A stretch of 64,000 nt of DNA from Calliopum simillimum. Lineage: Eukaryota; Arthropoda; Insecta; Diptera; Lauxaniidae. Positions within the stretch are counted from its first letter, which is position 1, and each line of letters opens with the position of its first letter. The notes under the pieces are model-generated. The model worked only from the letters and a program-made list of their open reading frames with translations. It did no database searches and had not been told where the DNA came from. The translations under genes and the position numbers were made by a program. The stretch lies in assembly GCA_951812925.1 (NCBI GenBank), contig OX638371.1, positions 78,687,697-78,751,696 of the forward strand, in the 5' to 3' direction. This document shows, piece after piece, positions 24,324 through 39,300 of the stretch.

Positions 24324-27300
24324 GTGAGTCTAAAACATTTTTCCGAATGCATATAAAGTAATGATTAAATGTTATGTAAAATAAAAAAATATTTAAAAAC
24401 TCTGCTTACAACGCTTAAAAATACGAAAGACTTAAGCGAGCAACCGCACTAAAACGAAAGACTTGGGCAACAAACTTAAAGTCGCCTAGCAGATAAATGT
24501 GAACTTTTGTATGAAATTTTTTTCATACAATTTTTAATGTTTTAATGGTAAATTTAAAAAAAAATTAATGTCAGTATCAAACACTACAACTTTGTAAAGT
24601 GATAAATAAGTGTTGCTTTTAGCAAAGACCACCTTATTCGTAGCTACTTAAGTCGTATAATAAAAATGTCGCTTTTATTAATTTTCTCACGCTTAATTTG
24701 TAAAATATTAAGTTGTTGTTATTCGTGTATCTATTGCACATATGTACGTGTAGATATAAAACAGATATAAAAGGAGAACACAAAATTAAAATAGTAAAAA
24801 AAACCTCTGACGGCGAAATTAAAGGTGGTAACCATACCATACTTGCGTATATAAGTATGTATGTAGTTATATCAATGTGTATATAATTACTTTGCACTCA
24901 ATAGGCGCTTCCTTTGTGCGGAATACAAAAAAAAAAACCGAAAACCTTTTTTTTTATTGAATAGCAGAACTAAACTGGTTTCTTTTGTATTAAGAATTAA
25001 GTCTTCATAATTTATCAATAACTTGTCGACGACTATCACATTTTTCATTCATCTTATGCTTACATGGCTATATAGGTATCTTAGGAAATTACAAAAGAAT
25101 TAGATAATTTCCTACAAAAACAAAAAAAAATCAATTATAGTCGGCCAAGAAGATCATTAGAGTAATTCAATTCTATTAGGGGTATACTGTTTTAATTGAG
25201 ATTACAGAATTTTTAACTTCAGAGTATAGATTAATTAGCGTGTCCGTCTTTAGCTAAAGCTTTCAGGGAGTTTTTTTAGAGAGGGAAGGATACTACGTAT
25301 ACTATTATCTTATACATTATTTCTGAGGAGCGTAAGGCTTGAATAAAAGTTCTATAATCATCCCAGCCATGTTCAAATTTTTGACATCTCATTTCGGCGC
25401 AACTATGTCTTGAATGTTCCTACAAAGCGTTAATTGACGAACTTCTCTACCGTATTTTCTGATTTTCTTTTTATTGCCATCGTCTTTTCTTTTCATAACA
25501 ATAACACACAGACCTACAAATTAAGGGGCTATGAATGGTGTAGAGTAGCTGAGGGTCATTTCTGAAATTAAAGACATTCTTGATACCCTAGGCCCCCGTT
25601 ATTGCCGTATTGGGGTATTTTATAAGCTACTTTTTGAGAATTTGGCTATAGCACGTAAATGGTCCTGAAAACTATCATGGTCTTTTGGACACTGTATGTC
25701 AAACTGTATGAGTCTATTCAAAGTGACTGAAAAAGTGTTTTTGGGGGTTAAAAATTACTTGTTTTGTGAGAAATTTACTTAAAATATTTAAGTTTTACAC
25801 CAGCAGCAAGTAAGATTGTTCAATGTTTTAGGCTTTAACCCTCTAGTTCCTAAGGATGCCTGTAGACAGCTTTATTTAAAAAAATTCCATAAATCGTGTT
25901 TTAAAACTGATTTTCTGCACACTAAAAGTGAAATCCCCATTCTTTTAAATAAATACATTTGCGCAAAGCTGCAATACGTACAAAAGCCGTAGTTGTAATC
26001 CAAAGTTGGAATTTCGTGAAAAAATTATAAATTAATTATTTTGTATTTTGCGCTATAAACAAAAAATTTTTAAAAATAGACCTTAAGCACCATAAGAATA
26101 AAATTATGTGTTCTATAAGAAAAATAATTAATTTGACGAAATTTCTTTTTAGCTTTCCCCTCACTCGCCCCAAACCGTACCGTGCCTGTAGGCCGTCTTG
26201 GGAAACAAAGCATAAAAAAGTTGTAACGGTCACTATATATTTTTTTCGTGCTATTTGGATTTTTTTACCAATTTTCACTAAAACCTTGTGTGCCACGAAT
26301 CAAAAGTCGTATCTTTAGAGGTATATAATAACAAATCCCACATATGGTGCTTAAAATTTTTGATTTGAAGGAATTTTCGTATACCATCTAGGTATGCCTG
26401 GAGGTCTAGATGGAGTGCGTTCTCGATCACGGATATCCCCATTTTCCAAGCAATCTTAGATATGAAAGACCAATGTAAAACAAAATAAAATTTTTTTAAC
26501 AGAAATTGGTAGCTCCGTTGATCGGGCAGAATTATCAATAACTATGTGAACATATAACAAGGCCATTGGACGGACATCTACGTACGTTAGAATGAAACCT
26601 TTCTTTGATCAAAAAGATATTCATTCTATAGTTTCCCGTTTCGAACTGCAAGAAAATATATTAGGATTCCATGTTTAAATGTTATTCAAGAGAATAAACG
26701 TCAAATGGTTCCTGCAAATCAGCGATACAAATTTTTTTAAGAAGATTATGAAATATTTCAGTCGCCTATTTCACCAATTAGATTAGATTGATCGATGAAT
26801 TAACGGTAGAAGCACTACCAAGTCCATGCTCTTTGTTAACAATTAGAGCCTCATTCTTCTAAGTTAAGCTTTGGTAGACCTTTTGGAGATAGAAACTTCT
26901 GTCGTAAGTAAACTCTTCTGTTATGAAAGAATGTTGTCTTCACGGCAAAGGCTGCAAATGGAATCCCTGGAGATAGTCCCATGTCTTATACAGACAAACC
27001 AGCAAGACAAAAAACTGATATAAAGAGTTCTAATCACCATAACTAAGGGTTCAGGTCTCACAAACACTGTCTTCATTTAAGAATATGGATATGGCACAAG
27101 CTACTGGTCCTAGAGGTCTTGCATAGTGCCGCCTGAAAAAAGTCGATGCAAAACCGTAGTTTTTGCACGTAAATGTTTAATTCTGACTGATAGAAGGAGT
27201 GCCAATATCCTGATTACACATCAGAAGCACAATTTGAATGCAGAAAAAGTTATATACAAGTGGCCCAACGAATATATTTGCTTCCAGGAGTGAACTTCGT

Positions 27301-30300
27301 ATGACCAACAAAAAAAAACAAAATATCTATGAATCAAAAACTCATTTTGCGGTCGCCCTGAAAGTTCCCACCTCCTTGAGCGTGCCGCCTGGGGTGGTGG
27401 CCCCCAGCGACCCCCCTAGCTACGCCAGTTCATACATATACAGTGCCCTTCGTCAATTGGAATATATGGATATTTTTGATTTCGTGACAAAAAACAACAT
27501 TTTGATTATATATACGGGTATATTTTTATTCACCGATGCTCAAAAATAGTTATTGCATTTAATCAGCTGAAATAGTTAGTCGTTACTTACATTTACTTCG
27601 TTTTTATATTCGATTTTTGAACAAAAATACAAAGATTCCATATAAATCATTTTATATTTTTTTTGGCTTTATTGCCCTAGGCGGCCTCTAGGCATGCTAC
27701 CTTCTACATCCCCTACCACGATTCCTTCCCATCCAAAAAATTTTTTCTTGAACAAACATTGTTTCTACAACCCAAAACTACCTCCTGTAATTTTTTTAGC
27801 TAAAAAAAAATTTGGGAACTAGAGGGTTAAGTGTGTTTTAGATGTATTTTCATTAAAATATGTTATGGTAGTTAATCGTTTTTAAAACATGCGGTCTGTG
27901 CACGGAGAAAAAAAAAAGTACTTGCTACTTTATTTCTCATAAATTTTACCAGAATTTCAAGTCAGAATAGTGACAACTTCACACCTCTCCCCACGTGTTT
28001 CAAATAAAAAGTGCTTGCACCCAAAATGTTTTTTCGGGATAATGTGTAGAATGACTCCAGGATGAAACATACATAGCCCTTTTTTCAAAGTGAACGGCAC
28101 TTTTCCAAACCAGGGCCGAAAAATCCATTTTCCAAATTTAGAAATGGAAAATAAAATAACGTTTAAAATACTACAAGAATCCGAAAACAAAAATTTAATA
28201 AATTTATTTTTGACAAAATGGCGGGACTTAGAAAAAAATTGCATCGATTTTTCGCAAAAACACTACTTGAACACTCTGAAATTCCATGCCCATAACTAGC
28301 AAAAAAAATTTTTCGCAAAACTAATAATGAGAAGTCTCAATACCAAGTACTGAGAATAGCTCTGTGAATTTTTATAAAAATCTGAGAACCCAACTGCGAA
28401 TTTCGAAAAAATTGAGATGAACATGGCCCCTGATTGAATCATAATAGGAAAAAAAGTCACTTTCATATTGTCACTTATCGATTCAGATTATGATCAAAAC
28501 AAAGAAAAGTACAAAATAAAATAGATTGTAAAGTTACATTATTGATTGCATACGATTCTAAAATCAGTCACACTAAAAAAATCTGACTTGATTTGCTGAA
28601 TTCTGACTATTCAAAGAAAGGCACGAAAACTACTTATATTTTTGTCACGTTTGTTTTGTGTCTTTTTTTGCATGTATTTTGGAATCAAGACTTTGACTGC
28701 TATTAACGTTGGCACTAATTATAGTGCTACCTAAGAGCTATAATGTAAAGTAAAAACTAAAATAAAAATATGTTTCACTTCCACTTTTTCTGCACTTTAA
28801 ATGTGTACGGCGGTCACGTTCGTCACTTTGGAAATGCCCATATGCAAATATTACTGCTAATTTTATTTCTGTTGCCATTTGGGTTTTGTTTGTTTTTTTT
28901 TTTTTATATTACAACTCGTTCCAAAGCATTTCCGACATGGAAAATATCAACACTTAGCTAATCAAAATTGTTTTGGTATTTATTCCATTGCGACTCACTT
29001 AAGTATAACAAATTTATTTACAACATCTCATTGTAATTTCATCCAATTAGGTAACAAGCTTGCAATGCGATATTTTATTGCACCGCTTCAAGCTCGTTTA
29101 AATCCGATTAATAAAGAAAACTCAACCAGATTATACGCCAAAATTTACATCTGTTTAATTAAACTCACTGCCACCATTAAGTTGTAACTAATCACTTTTT
29201 ATATTTCAAGCACTAAATGAAACACCACCCGCAATTTGTAATGCCACTGAAAGTGTTTTTTCTTTTTAAATTCAAAATAAGTAATAACAGTAAGTATTTG
29301 CTAACTCAAAATTATGTAATCAAAAGTAAGGCAATGGCCAACAAAAAAAAATTACAACAAATACCAAACAGCTTTTCCAACAATTGAAATTGAAAGAGTA
29401 AAAATAATGCAGCACAAAAGATTAGTTAACTGAGTAACAGCAACAACAACAACAACAGCCAAAAACACAAATGGTCGAACAAATAAATACCACAACCGAA
29501 AAAAAAAACACTGAAAAATGTTTAAACTTAAATTTTCGCTCGTTGGCTAAGCAAATAACGTAATTTCATGAGTTTTTAATTGTCTGCTGTGTATTTGCAG
29601 CTTAAGTGCAGTAAACCGGCATATAAATTGGCAACAGAAAACCAAAAACAAAGCACAAAAATGAATGAATTCATTGGTAGAAAAGTGGCCAAAAATAATG
29701 CAAATAATAAACAAGCGACAAGAGTCAACATCAGTGTTGTGACATCTATCGGATATATATACATATGAGTGATTGTAAACTATACGCCATGCTATAACAC
29801 TTCAAATATGACAGATTCTACGTGGGAACGAACCAACTTTTAGGTCGACCATGACCGATCGCGTAAAACTTCGGATTGACTAGGCACGCTTTTTTTTATT
29901 TCATGTTTTTGGGCTTAAAAGAAGGGTTTAAAATATGCTCATAGCTTAGGTCACTGTAGGGCAGTTAAGACGAATTTTTTTTATTTTTACATTATGCAGA
30001 ATTTGATTAGGTTTCAAAAACCGTATCTTGTTATCTTGTATAGCAAGATAGTACAATCATTTGGGAGAATAAAGTTCATGAGTTATCGTAATTTAAAGCT
30101 CAACAGATCCCTGTGGCTATTCATAAGCAGCATGCACAACTTTCAAATTTTTTTTCAAATTTTGAATTAGGATATCTCCTGAGTTAACAGTCGTACGAAA
30201 ACAATTCAAAGCTTACTTTTATAGAAAATTTTATAAGCTACAATATTCAATATTGCGCCACAATATTTTTCTTTGAAATGAAAATGAAGTCCCTAAAGAG

Positions 30301-33300
30301 GTGGAAAAAAGGGCGTAATATGTTTGAAAAAACTATTGGAGAGGTAAAGTTAGTTATAGGTCGGTGAACATTTTTACCCTCTTCCGGAAAAGAAGAATAT
30401 TTTAGTGCTCGTTCACTCACTTTTTTGTTAATTAAAAAATTTTAAAAAAAAATAGATCCCATCGTTTGCCCATTCTAAAAATAGTCTTAAAATTTGTTAA
30501 TATTAAAAAATTTTTTTAAGAAATTTAAAAAAAAAAATAAAAAAAATAGCAATTTAGTTTTAAAAGTTGAAAATTTAATATAGTACAATCATTTGGGAGG
30601 ATAAAATGATGTTACCTGGAATGTTTTGCGGGATTTTTGCAAATGAGTTATTTTATAGATTTCAATGTGCTCTTTCAGAATTTCAACTTTGCTACCTCGA
30701 GTCGTGTTCGCTCGCGCCGCCATATTGGAAAAATTTCGTCCAAAATCAGTTTTTTACAAATATCTCTTTAACGGTTACATTTAGAGAAAAATATTGTGGG
30801 ACAATATTGTAGCTTATAAAATTTTCTATAAAAATGACTTCTTAATTGTTTCCGTACGACTTATAAAAAAATTTGCAAATTGTGCATGCCGCTTATGAGT
30901 AGGCACAGTGATGTGTTGAGCTTAAAATTACGATATCTCATGAACGGTGAGTCACACGTTCAAAGCAAAAACACCTGTTTATAGGGAATTACTTCCACTA
31001 TAAGCAACATTTAACTTTTTTTTCCACATGACATATAGTTTACGAGATATTTTTTCAACAAACCTAAAATTTAGAAAAAAAACGTTTTTTCAAAATAGCT
31101 CCAAAACGGTTCGTCCTAGAAAAAAAATTGTTCATGCATTTAATAGAACGTTCAATTCCCTATAAAGGTCTCTCCGAACTGTTTTCTCGTCAGACTTAGC
31201 CTTCATGAGAAAATCATTCAAAATTGAACATAGTATGGAGCATAGTGCATACAATGTTCAATTTTAAATAATTTTCAAGACGCGATATCTCATGAACGGT
31301 AAGTCGGACGAAAAAACAGTTCGGAGAGACCCTTATAGGAAATTAAACGTTCTACAAAATGCGAGAAATGTTTTTTTTTTCTAGGACGAACCATTCTGGA
31401 ATTTGTTTTGAAAAAACGTTTTTTTTTTTAAATTTTAGGTTTGTTGATAAAATATCTCGTAAACTATAGGTCATGTGAAAAAAAAATGAAATGTTGCTTA
31501 TGGTGGAAGTAATTCCCTATAAATGTTTTTACTTTGAACGTGTGGCTCACCGTTCATGAGTTATCATAATTTTAAGCTCAACACATCACTGTGCCTACTC
31601 ATAAGCGACATGCAAAATTTACTACTTTTTCAAATTTTGAATAAGGATATCTCCTGAGTTATAAGTCGTACGTATACAATTATGTAGTCATTTTTATAGA
31701 AAATTTTATAAGCTACAATATTGCTACACAATATTTTTCTCTAAATGTAACCGTTAAAGAGATATTTGTAGAAAACTGATTTTGGACGCCATTTTTCCAA
31801 TATGGCGGCGCGAGCGAACATGACTCGAGGTAGCAAAGTTGAAATTCTGAAAGAGTACATCGAAATCTATAAAATAACTCATTTGCAAAAATCCCGCAAA
31901 ACTTTCCAGGTAAAACTACCAAATGACTGTACTAATAAAAAAATGATTCAAAAAAAATTTTTGTTTTTTTATAAAAATTTCCTTATAGCCCAGGAAAATA
32001 AGACGAAAAAAGAGCTGCTGTGCGAAATAATTCCAAGTGAATTTTTTTCACCGGAATTGTCTTTATTCAAGCATGATGAATAATGTGTAATAATGTGCGC
32101 ATAAAAAGTTATTCAGGCTCAAAGGTCGCTAAAATAAGATAAGATGAAATTAAGTAAAAGTGAAAATGAGTGGTGCCACGCCTCCAAAAAACTCCCTGTT
32201 TTATAAAAACAAAATTTATAATCGGCCCACGAGACCAAATTTATGAGTATTTTTCTGCAACCGTCTTTTTCTTAAGCTCGAAAACACGATAATCCCATAT
32301 TCTTTTTGACATGGGCACAGATCAAGAAAATCGCTTTCGGGCAAAATCAAACTAGTAAGGGTGCTATGTTTGGCGTTGCCAAAAATAAAATGCGCTACAC
32401 TGCAACATTTTTAAAAGTTTGATTGTAAGGTTGGTGCCACGCCCTTTTTTCAGAGCTTACCATGTTATTATTCAAAATTTTTAATATCTGTTTCTGGTAT
32501 TAATATGTATTTTGGTTGTATTCCCGTAAATGCCGCTCTAAATATAGCGTGCCTACTTTTCTGCGGAAGTTCAAATTGTATATGGGGAAATCTCAGCAAA
32601 CGTGACTTTTTCGAAAAAAAAAAAACAAGTTATTTTTCAAACATGTGGCACCCGATTTCGGACCGCGAATTATCAATTTTAGATACAAATACTAGAAATA
32701 TTTTTCAGCCTGCGTTACTGACTTTTTTCGATCGCCTCCCCCAATATCTACAAAAATCTTTTTCGTGGGTGATGCACTGAATTCAACGAATCAGACTTTC
32801 TCGAAAAAAAGTAATTGTTTGTAGAGAAATACATCTAATATATCTAAAATTGATAATTCGCGGTCCAGAATAGGGTGCCACATGTTTGAAAAATAACTTG
32901 TTTTTTTCGAAAAAGTCACATTTGCTGAGATATTCCCCATATACCAGCCATTGTTCAAGGTTGTAATGGGGGGCGTTTTTTTACATATTGATTGGCCCTA
33001 GATCCAATGATCACGCAAGGATTGAGACTGTTTTGTGCCCCCGGGTTGTTGCGCCGCTCAAAATACCATTTTTTTAGACGCAATTCCGCATGAAAAATCG
33101 CCATTTAAGCATCTTCTCAAGTGTGTAACCACCGAACCGGAGGGTGCCACATGTTTGAGGTGGTTTTTTTCAAAATTTTTTTTTTTTATCAAACCATTTA
33201 AAAGATATACATTTTGTAAAAACTGGTAAAATGCAAAAAATTATATTGAAGTGCTCACATATGTTTCATTTCCAAACATTTTTCTCGATTATACTAACCA

Positions 33301-36300
33301 CCTTTTTGCACTTCTGAAGGCGACTCCTATACAAAACTCATATTTTGATCTTAATTTTGTATAGGTTGTGTATCGGACCTTTTTTTTAACATAAATTACA
33401 TGAACAATTTTGCACAACTTTCTACGAAAATCACAGCAATAAATGTTTGTTTGTGTTTGTAAATGTGTTGGTGTAACACATCGAATTCGTTGGACAATCG
33501 AAGCATATCATTTGGAAAAATCTGCAACTTAGCGTTGTACTTAACGTTTTGTCTAATTTACGTGGAACACCGAGAGTATCAAATTTACAGTGACAACAAC
33601 AACTGGTTGTTAACCGGTGGCTGCAACAGCGCCCAGCTTAACAGCGGGTGGGTGGGTTGTGTGTAACGAAGCAGGTGTGTCAAATAGATTTGCGTTGGAA
33701 TACAACAATTACTATTTACCAAAAATTTTCATTGCGAAATAATGCTTAGTTGTGGTTTCAAAAGAAATCGAAACTGTTATTTTTGTGTGGTCATAAGGCC
33801 AAATACAAAATGTATTTTTTATGAACAAATTATCACAAAGACAATTGACACCATCGCACACTGGATTTATCTACGAAGACAGATGTGTTTGTGTCATTAA
33901 TGCCAAAATAATCCAATTTGGTAAATTTTCAAGGAAATTGCTTCAGTTATCGAGCTGCAAGCACTTGATAATCAAACCATTTTCTGTGCACACACATGGT
34001 TTCTCTAGGGAAGGATTTCCATCAATCCAGTATGGTTTGAGTAGAACAAGAATCGCCCAGTGGTCAAAATTTTACCACAAATGTATTAAATAATTTTGGT
34101 ATTTTTTAGACACTTTTAGTTCTTTTTTATTACTATTTAGTACGAAAACGAAAAGTTTAATTATCATCCCTGGTATAACTTAACCATATATAAACAAAGG
34201 CGTTAGGAAATAACGCCCAAGGAAATAACGCCCAAAAAAAAAAACGAAATAACGCCCAAATTATTTTCATATAAATTTGGGGGCGTTAGGAAATAACGCC
34301 CAAGGAAATAACGCCCAAAAAAAAAACGAAATAACGCCCAAATTATTTTCATATAAATTTGGGAGATAATCATTTTGGAAATAACGCCCAAAAATTTGGG
34401 CTTTATTTCGTTTTTTTTTGGGCGTTATTTCCTTATTTCCGAATGCAACCAAAATGTTCGCACAACACAATTTGCTCAATGCTTTTCAAAGTGGCTATCA
34501 AAGTCGAGTATGGGCTCGGAATTGGTCCGGGTGTGGGCACCCCTCTTTTTTTATATAAAGCGTGTGTCTTACTGAAATATCGTCGTGGATGCCAACGTTA
34601 CTAATCTAAATGGTATTCTTATGCCATTTTACGCTTTTTTAGTGGAAAGGAAAGAACCAATAGGCTCTTCAAAGATATCGTAGGAAAAAAGTTATTTTCA
34701 TTTAGTGTGTGTGTTAAGGTGGCATAACACTTTGCAAGAATCTTGGTATTGAGTTTCCAGACAAGTAGACCGAGGAGCAGATGGCAGGCATGGATTGGTA
34801 CAAAAAATTCATGCTTGGCAAAAGAGCAATGTCAAAAAGGGCTAGAAATTACGTCACCTAGCTAGCTTAATCTGCAAAACAATTGATCTGTTATCAGCCC
34901 AAAAAAAACGAAATAACGCCCAAAAAATAAAATGACGTAATAACGCCCAAAATAAAAGACGAAATAACGCCCAAAAAAATGAAATAACGCCCAAAAACGA
35001 AAAACGAAATAACGCCCAAATTATTTTCATATAAATTTGGGCGATAATCATTATGGAAATAACGCCCAAAAATTTGGGCTTTATTTCGTTTTTTTGGGCG
35101 TTATTTCGTTTTATTTTTAAAAAATGAAATAACGCCCTAAAACGAAAAACGAAATAACGCCCAAATTATTTTCATACAAATAAATTTTGGGCGTTATATC
35201 CAAAATGATTATCGCCCAAATTTATATGAAAATAATTTGGGCGTTATTTCGTTTTTCGTTTTTGGGCGTTATTTCATTTTTTTGGGCGTTATTTCGTCTT
35301 TTATTTTGGGCGTTATTACGTCATTTTATTTTTTGGGCGTTATTTCGTTTTTTTTGGGCTGATAACAGATCAATTGTTTTGCAGATTAAGCTAGCTAGGT
35401 GACGTAATTTCTAGCCCTTTTTGACATTGCTCTTTTGCCAAGCATGAATTTTTTGTACCAATCCATGCCTGCCATCTGCTCCTCGGTCTACTTGTCTGGA
35501 AACTGAATACCAAGATTCTTGCAAAGTGTTATGCCACCTTAACACGCACACTAAATGAAAATAACTTTTTTCCTACGATATCTTTGAAGAGCCTATTGGT
35601 TCTTTCCTTTCCACTAAAAAAGCGTAAAATGGCATAAGAATACCATTTAGATTAGTAACGTTGGCATCCACGACGATATTTCAGTAAGACACACGCTTTA
35701 TATAAAAAAAGAGGGGTGCCCACACCCGGACCAATTCCGAGCCCATACTCGACTTTGATAGCCACTTTGATAAGCATTGAGCAAATTGTGGTGTGCGAAC
35801 ATTTTGGTTGCATTCGGTTTTGAATCACAAAATATAATAAATTTACTTCTTAAATATAGATTGCATTCAGCTTTTCGATTGAAAAATTATTAAAAAAAAC
35901 TTTTGTGTTGACTTTCACTTATTCAAAAATTATTTTTTTCTCAGCATCAAGCAAATGCGTCTGTTTGCTCCGGTAAATACACAAAAACTTCGTGCTGTCA
36001 TAAGACGCTCTTAACATTTGTCAGGACAGCCGCATTTGTTTTCTCTCAAAAGTTTCGGCGGTGTGCCACACCCGAACCCTGCCCGCTGGCAATACTCTTC
36101 CCCTACATATATGTAATAATAATGACTCACTTATCACCTAAGAGAACTCTTTGCTTTTCATCCAGCAAATCCGACCACATACTTCCTCTCTAGTGTCGTA
36201 GGGTGTCTTTATGAACATTTTCGAAAACTTAAGTGTAATCGATTAACCATGAAAGTTCTCTAATACGCAGCGAAAGTTATTTATTTCATATAGAGCAAAT

Positions 36301-39300
36301 TTTACTTCAAAAGTTAATTGATTTTTTATGGCTTCAGATGCATACAAAAACTCCAACTTATATTGTTTAAACTGATTTTATTTTCAATGCTCTTGATTGC
36401 TCTAGAAAATGTTAAAACAAAATTAACATAAATTTTCCTTCAAATTTATTTTCTCTTAAAATGAATGTTAATTATGCATAAAAGTAATAATTTATATATG
36501 ACTGCTGCGTAAAGATCACACAAGTAGCCACAATTAATCATTTTAATGCATAATTCGATTAATTTATGTTAAATTTAAATTAATGAAATGTGCGTTTTTT
36601 ATAAAAATTTTGATAATAATACACAAAAATAATAAACAGCAGCGGATTGTGTAAAATAAAATACTAATCGAGACAAGAAAGCGGAAAGGAAACGCCTTAG
36701 AGATGAATTCAAATCAAATCAAAGTAAATGGCCAACTGTGAGCTTAATATCATTGCACAAAACGAAAGACTTAAGCAACAAACTTCAATTAGCAACACTG
36801 CTTGTGGTGGTGCACACATAAATAAGTTATTATTGATTTGACACAATATTTATGTATTTATGTATGTATGTTCAAATAGAAATTGAAATATCACTTGAAG
36901 TATTTCTAGTAAATGTTAAGTTCTTTTGAACTTTTGTGACCTTTGATCATTCTATTGGCTACTATCGGCTTTCTAATGCTGTTTTTTTTTTTTCAATTTT
37001 TATATTGAAAATTTTTATTGATGAAATCAATCTTCTTCTTCATCTTTTAACATCCGTTGTAAATTGCGGTTTAGAAGCCAAAAAGAAAAAATCGAGGTTA
37101 GTGGAAATCGGTCAATATTATGCGAAAGTCTTTGAAAGAGCATCCATTCAATTGAAATCCTCTAACAATGAATGCATTTGCACGCATGTGCGCATTCATA
37201 ATATAAACACTCGTAATAATACTCATAAAATAATAGAAACTTTATTGAAAAAAAAAAAAAAACTGCAAGTTGTTGGATAAATAAATTCTGCGGTGTTTTT
37301 ACTATATTTTTTTCTGTTGCTCTTTTTTCAATACAATACCTTGGTTATTTTTTGTTGGTGCTGCATTTTTCCGCAATTTACAGTGACTCACCTAGTTGAT
37401 TTTAAGAAATTTAACCTTTTTGGTCACATTTGACTAAAATTGTGAGAATTGAAAGGTTCTATAAACGCAGCAAATGTTATGTTTATCAAAGTAGAATTTG
37501 ATAAAAGCATTCAGGGTAAAACAGAGTATCACCTAAGTATCTGCGTCAATGATATTTTGAAATTTGTAAGCATGACAGATTCTTTTTAAAAACGAACCAA
37601 TTTTTAAGTCGATCATCAACGGTCGCGCTGAAATTTTGGCAAAGGGTACTTTAATCGATTTGACGAAGCACATATTTTTTAATTTTGCCCTAATTCGGTT
37701 TTTTTGACTTTACTCGTAACAAAAATGTTGAGATTACCACTTCATCAAGCATAAAAAACTGGTTCAAAAAAATTTTTAAGTCTATCTTATTATCATGTAT
37801 ATCAAGGGAGAACTTTTGGAAATTTTGAAAAAAGTCAGAAAACTTCCAATTGAAATATCTGAAAAATCTAAATTTTTTCCTCTAAATTTCAATGAGGGTG
37901 TTCCCCAAAACGTGTAAGTCCTTTGTATTTTGAAATAATGTTTTCCTCAAAATTATGACGTCATAGAGAAAAATAAAAGACGCCATCGTACGAGGGGTAC
38001 TATTTATATTTCGGGAGCTGGCAACACTAATGTCAATACCTAAAATCTGGCAACACCATAAGAAAGTTTGACATTTTTTAACATGAACGTACTCATTACG
38101 TTTTGACGTAAAGTACTATTTGTTTTGTTTATTGTGAGTTAAGAAAATCAATTTGGCCAAAAAATGGAAATTTCAACAGAAGGTTTTCGTTGGATTATTT
38201 TTCACAACTTCGACGTGGATTATCTCAAGAAGAATATGTCGATAATATAATAATATAAATAGTACCCTACGTATTCATCATACAAAAAGTCAATTATATC
38301 GTTTTGTACAAAAAAACATAAAAGACCCTTTCCATCTCAAATTTTTTATAAAAATTTACATAGCTGTTCTAAGTGCTCAGTATAGAGACTAGAGCTGGAC
38401 ACGTGACTTGCTTTTTGTCGTGGCCCGTGAGCCTCAACTCTTCGACGACGGGCTCGGGCCTTGAAATCGAGTTTTGTGCGGGCCCGGGCCTGACAACAAA
38501 ATTCCCGAAAATTAGAGGCCCGTAAACCACGCGAAGATTGAGAAGCATTAACGTGATAAAATTCCGTTCTTACATAAAAATGTGTAAAATAATGTATAAA
38601 TGTGGGGCTAAGGAAGACAATGGAGTAAGTCAAGTCAAACAAATTGACTTATTAGATTCGACCAAAAACTCAAAAAAGCAATTCATGAATAATGTTTGTT
38701 TTTTCTTAATTTGAAAATCATTGATTTAGCTTCATCAATAAATTTTTTTTTAAATCATAAAAAGTGTAAATATGTAATAATATGGTAGTATCCGACCGGG
38801 CCGGGGCGGGCTCGAGACTCGACAAAAAATATTCGTGCGGGCCCGGGTCGTTTTTCTAGTGCTGGTTTCATGTTTGTGCCGGGCACAACCTCAAAAATAA
38901 GGCCCGCACCTAGCTCTACTACAAATATGTAACTCCTGAGCTATGATCCTTTGATATTCCTTACAGTTTTGCGCACAATCCTGTCCAACCAGAGTTTTCT
39001 AAAGTGGTGCCATTGCAAACTTATAAGAAGAAAGCAAAACAAGAAAAGACGAAAATCCGCGCAAAATCAAATTTTTACAAATCTTAAAATTGAATTAACT
39101 CAAAACTTGATAATTGGAGTTACTAAGTTGTAGTATTGAGGTGACGATATAATCATTTTTTGAGAAAATTGTACGCCATTTTTTTTTCAAAAAAATTTGT
39201 CCTGACGATGTCCTCAGCAGATCTCTTGACTTTACTTACAGTGGCATTTAGTTGACCTTCATTGACCTTGAACTATCGATTTCTATTTTCGCCATTATTC

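Noticed and set aside
30606..31922. Mirrored frames containing FCGIFANELFYRF
   Set aside because: The same sequence recurs on opposite strands because the arms are inverted copies. The frame varies in the 62675 copy, and no transposase or other domain is present.
34200..35400. CRISPR-like array of repeats
   Set aside because: The repeats are irregular, partly inverted and separated by related A/T-rich spacers, in clearly eukaryotic intron-bearing DNA.
34203..35402. Open frames rich in FWALFRFF and GVIS repeats
   Set aside because: They are produced by the gggcgttatttc units of the foldback array and appear mirrored on both arms; no evidence of selection for protein.
36936..37280. 114-codon + strand frame
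   Set aside because: Ends in an A-run encoded poly-Lys and contains F/I-rich noise; no similarity recognised.
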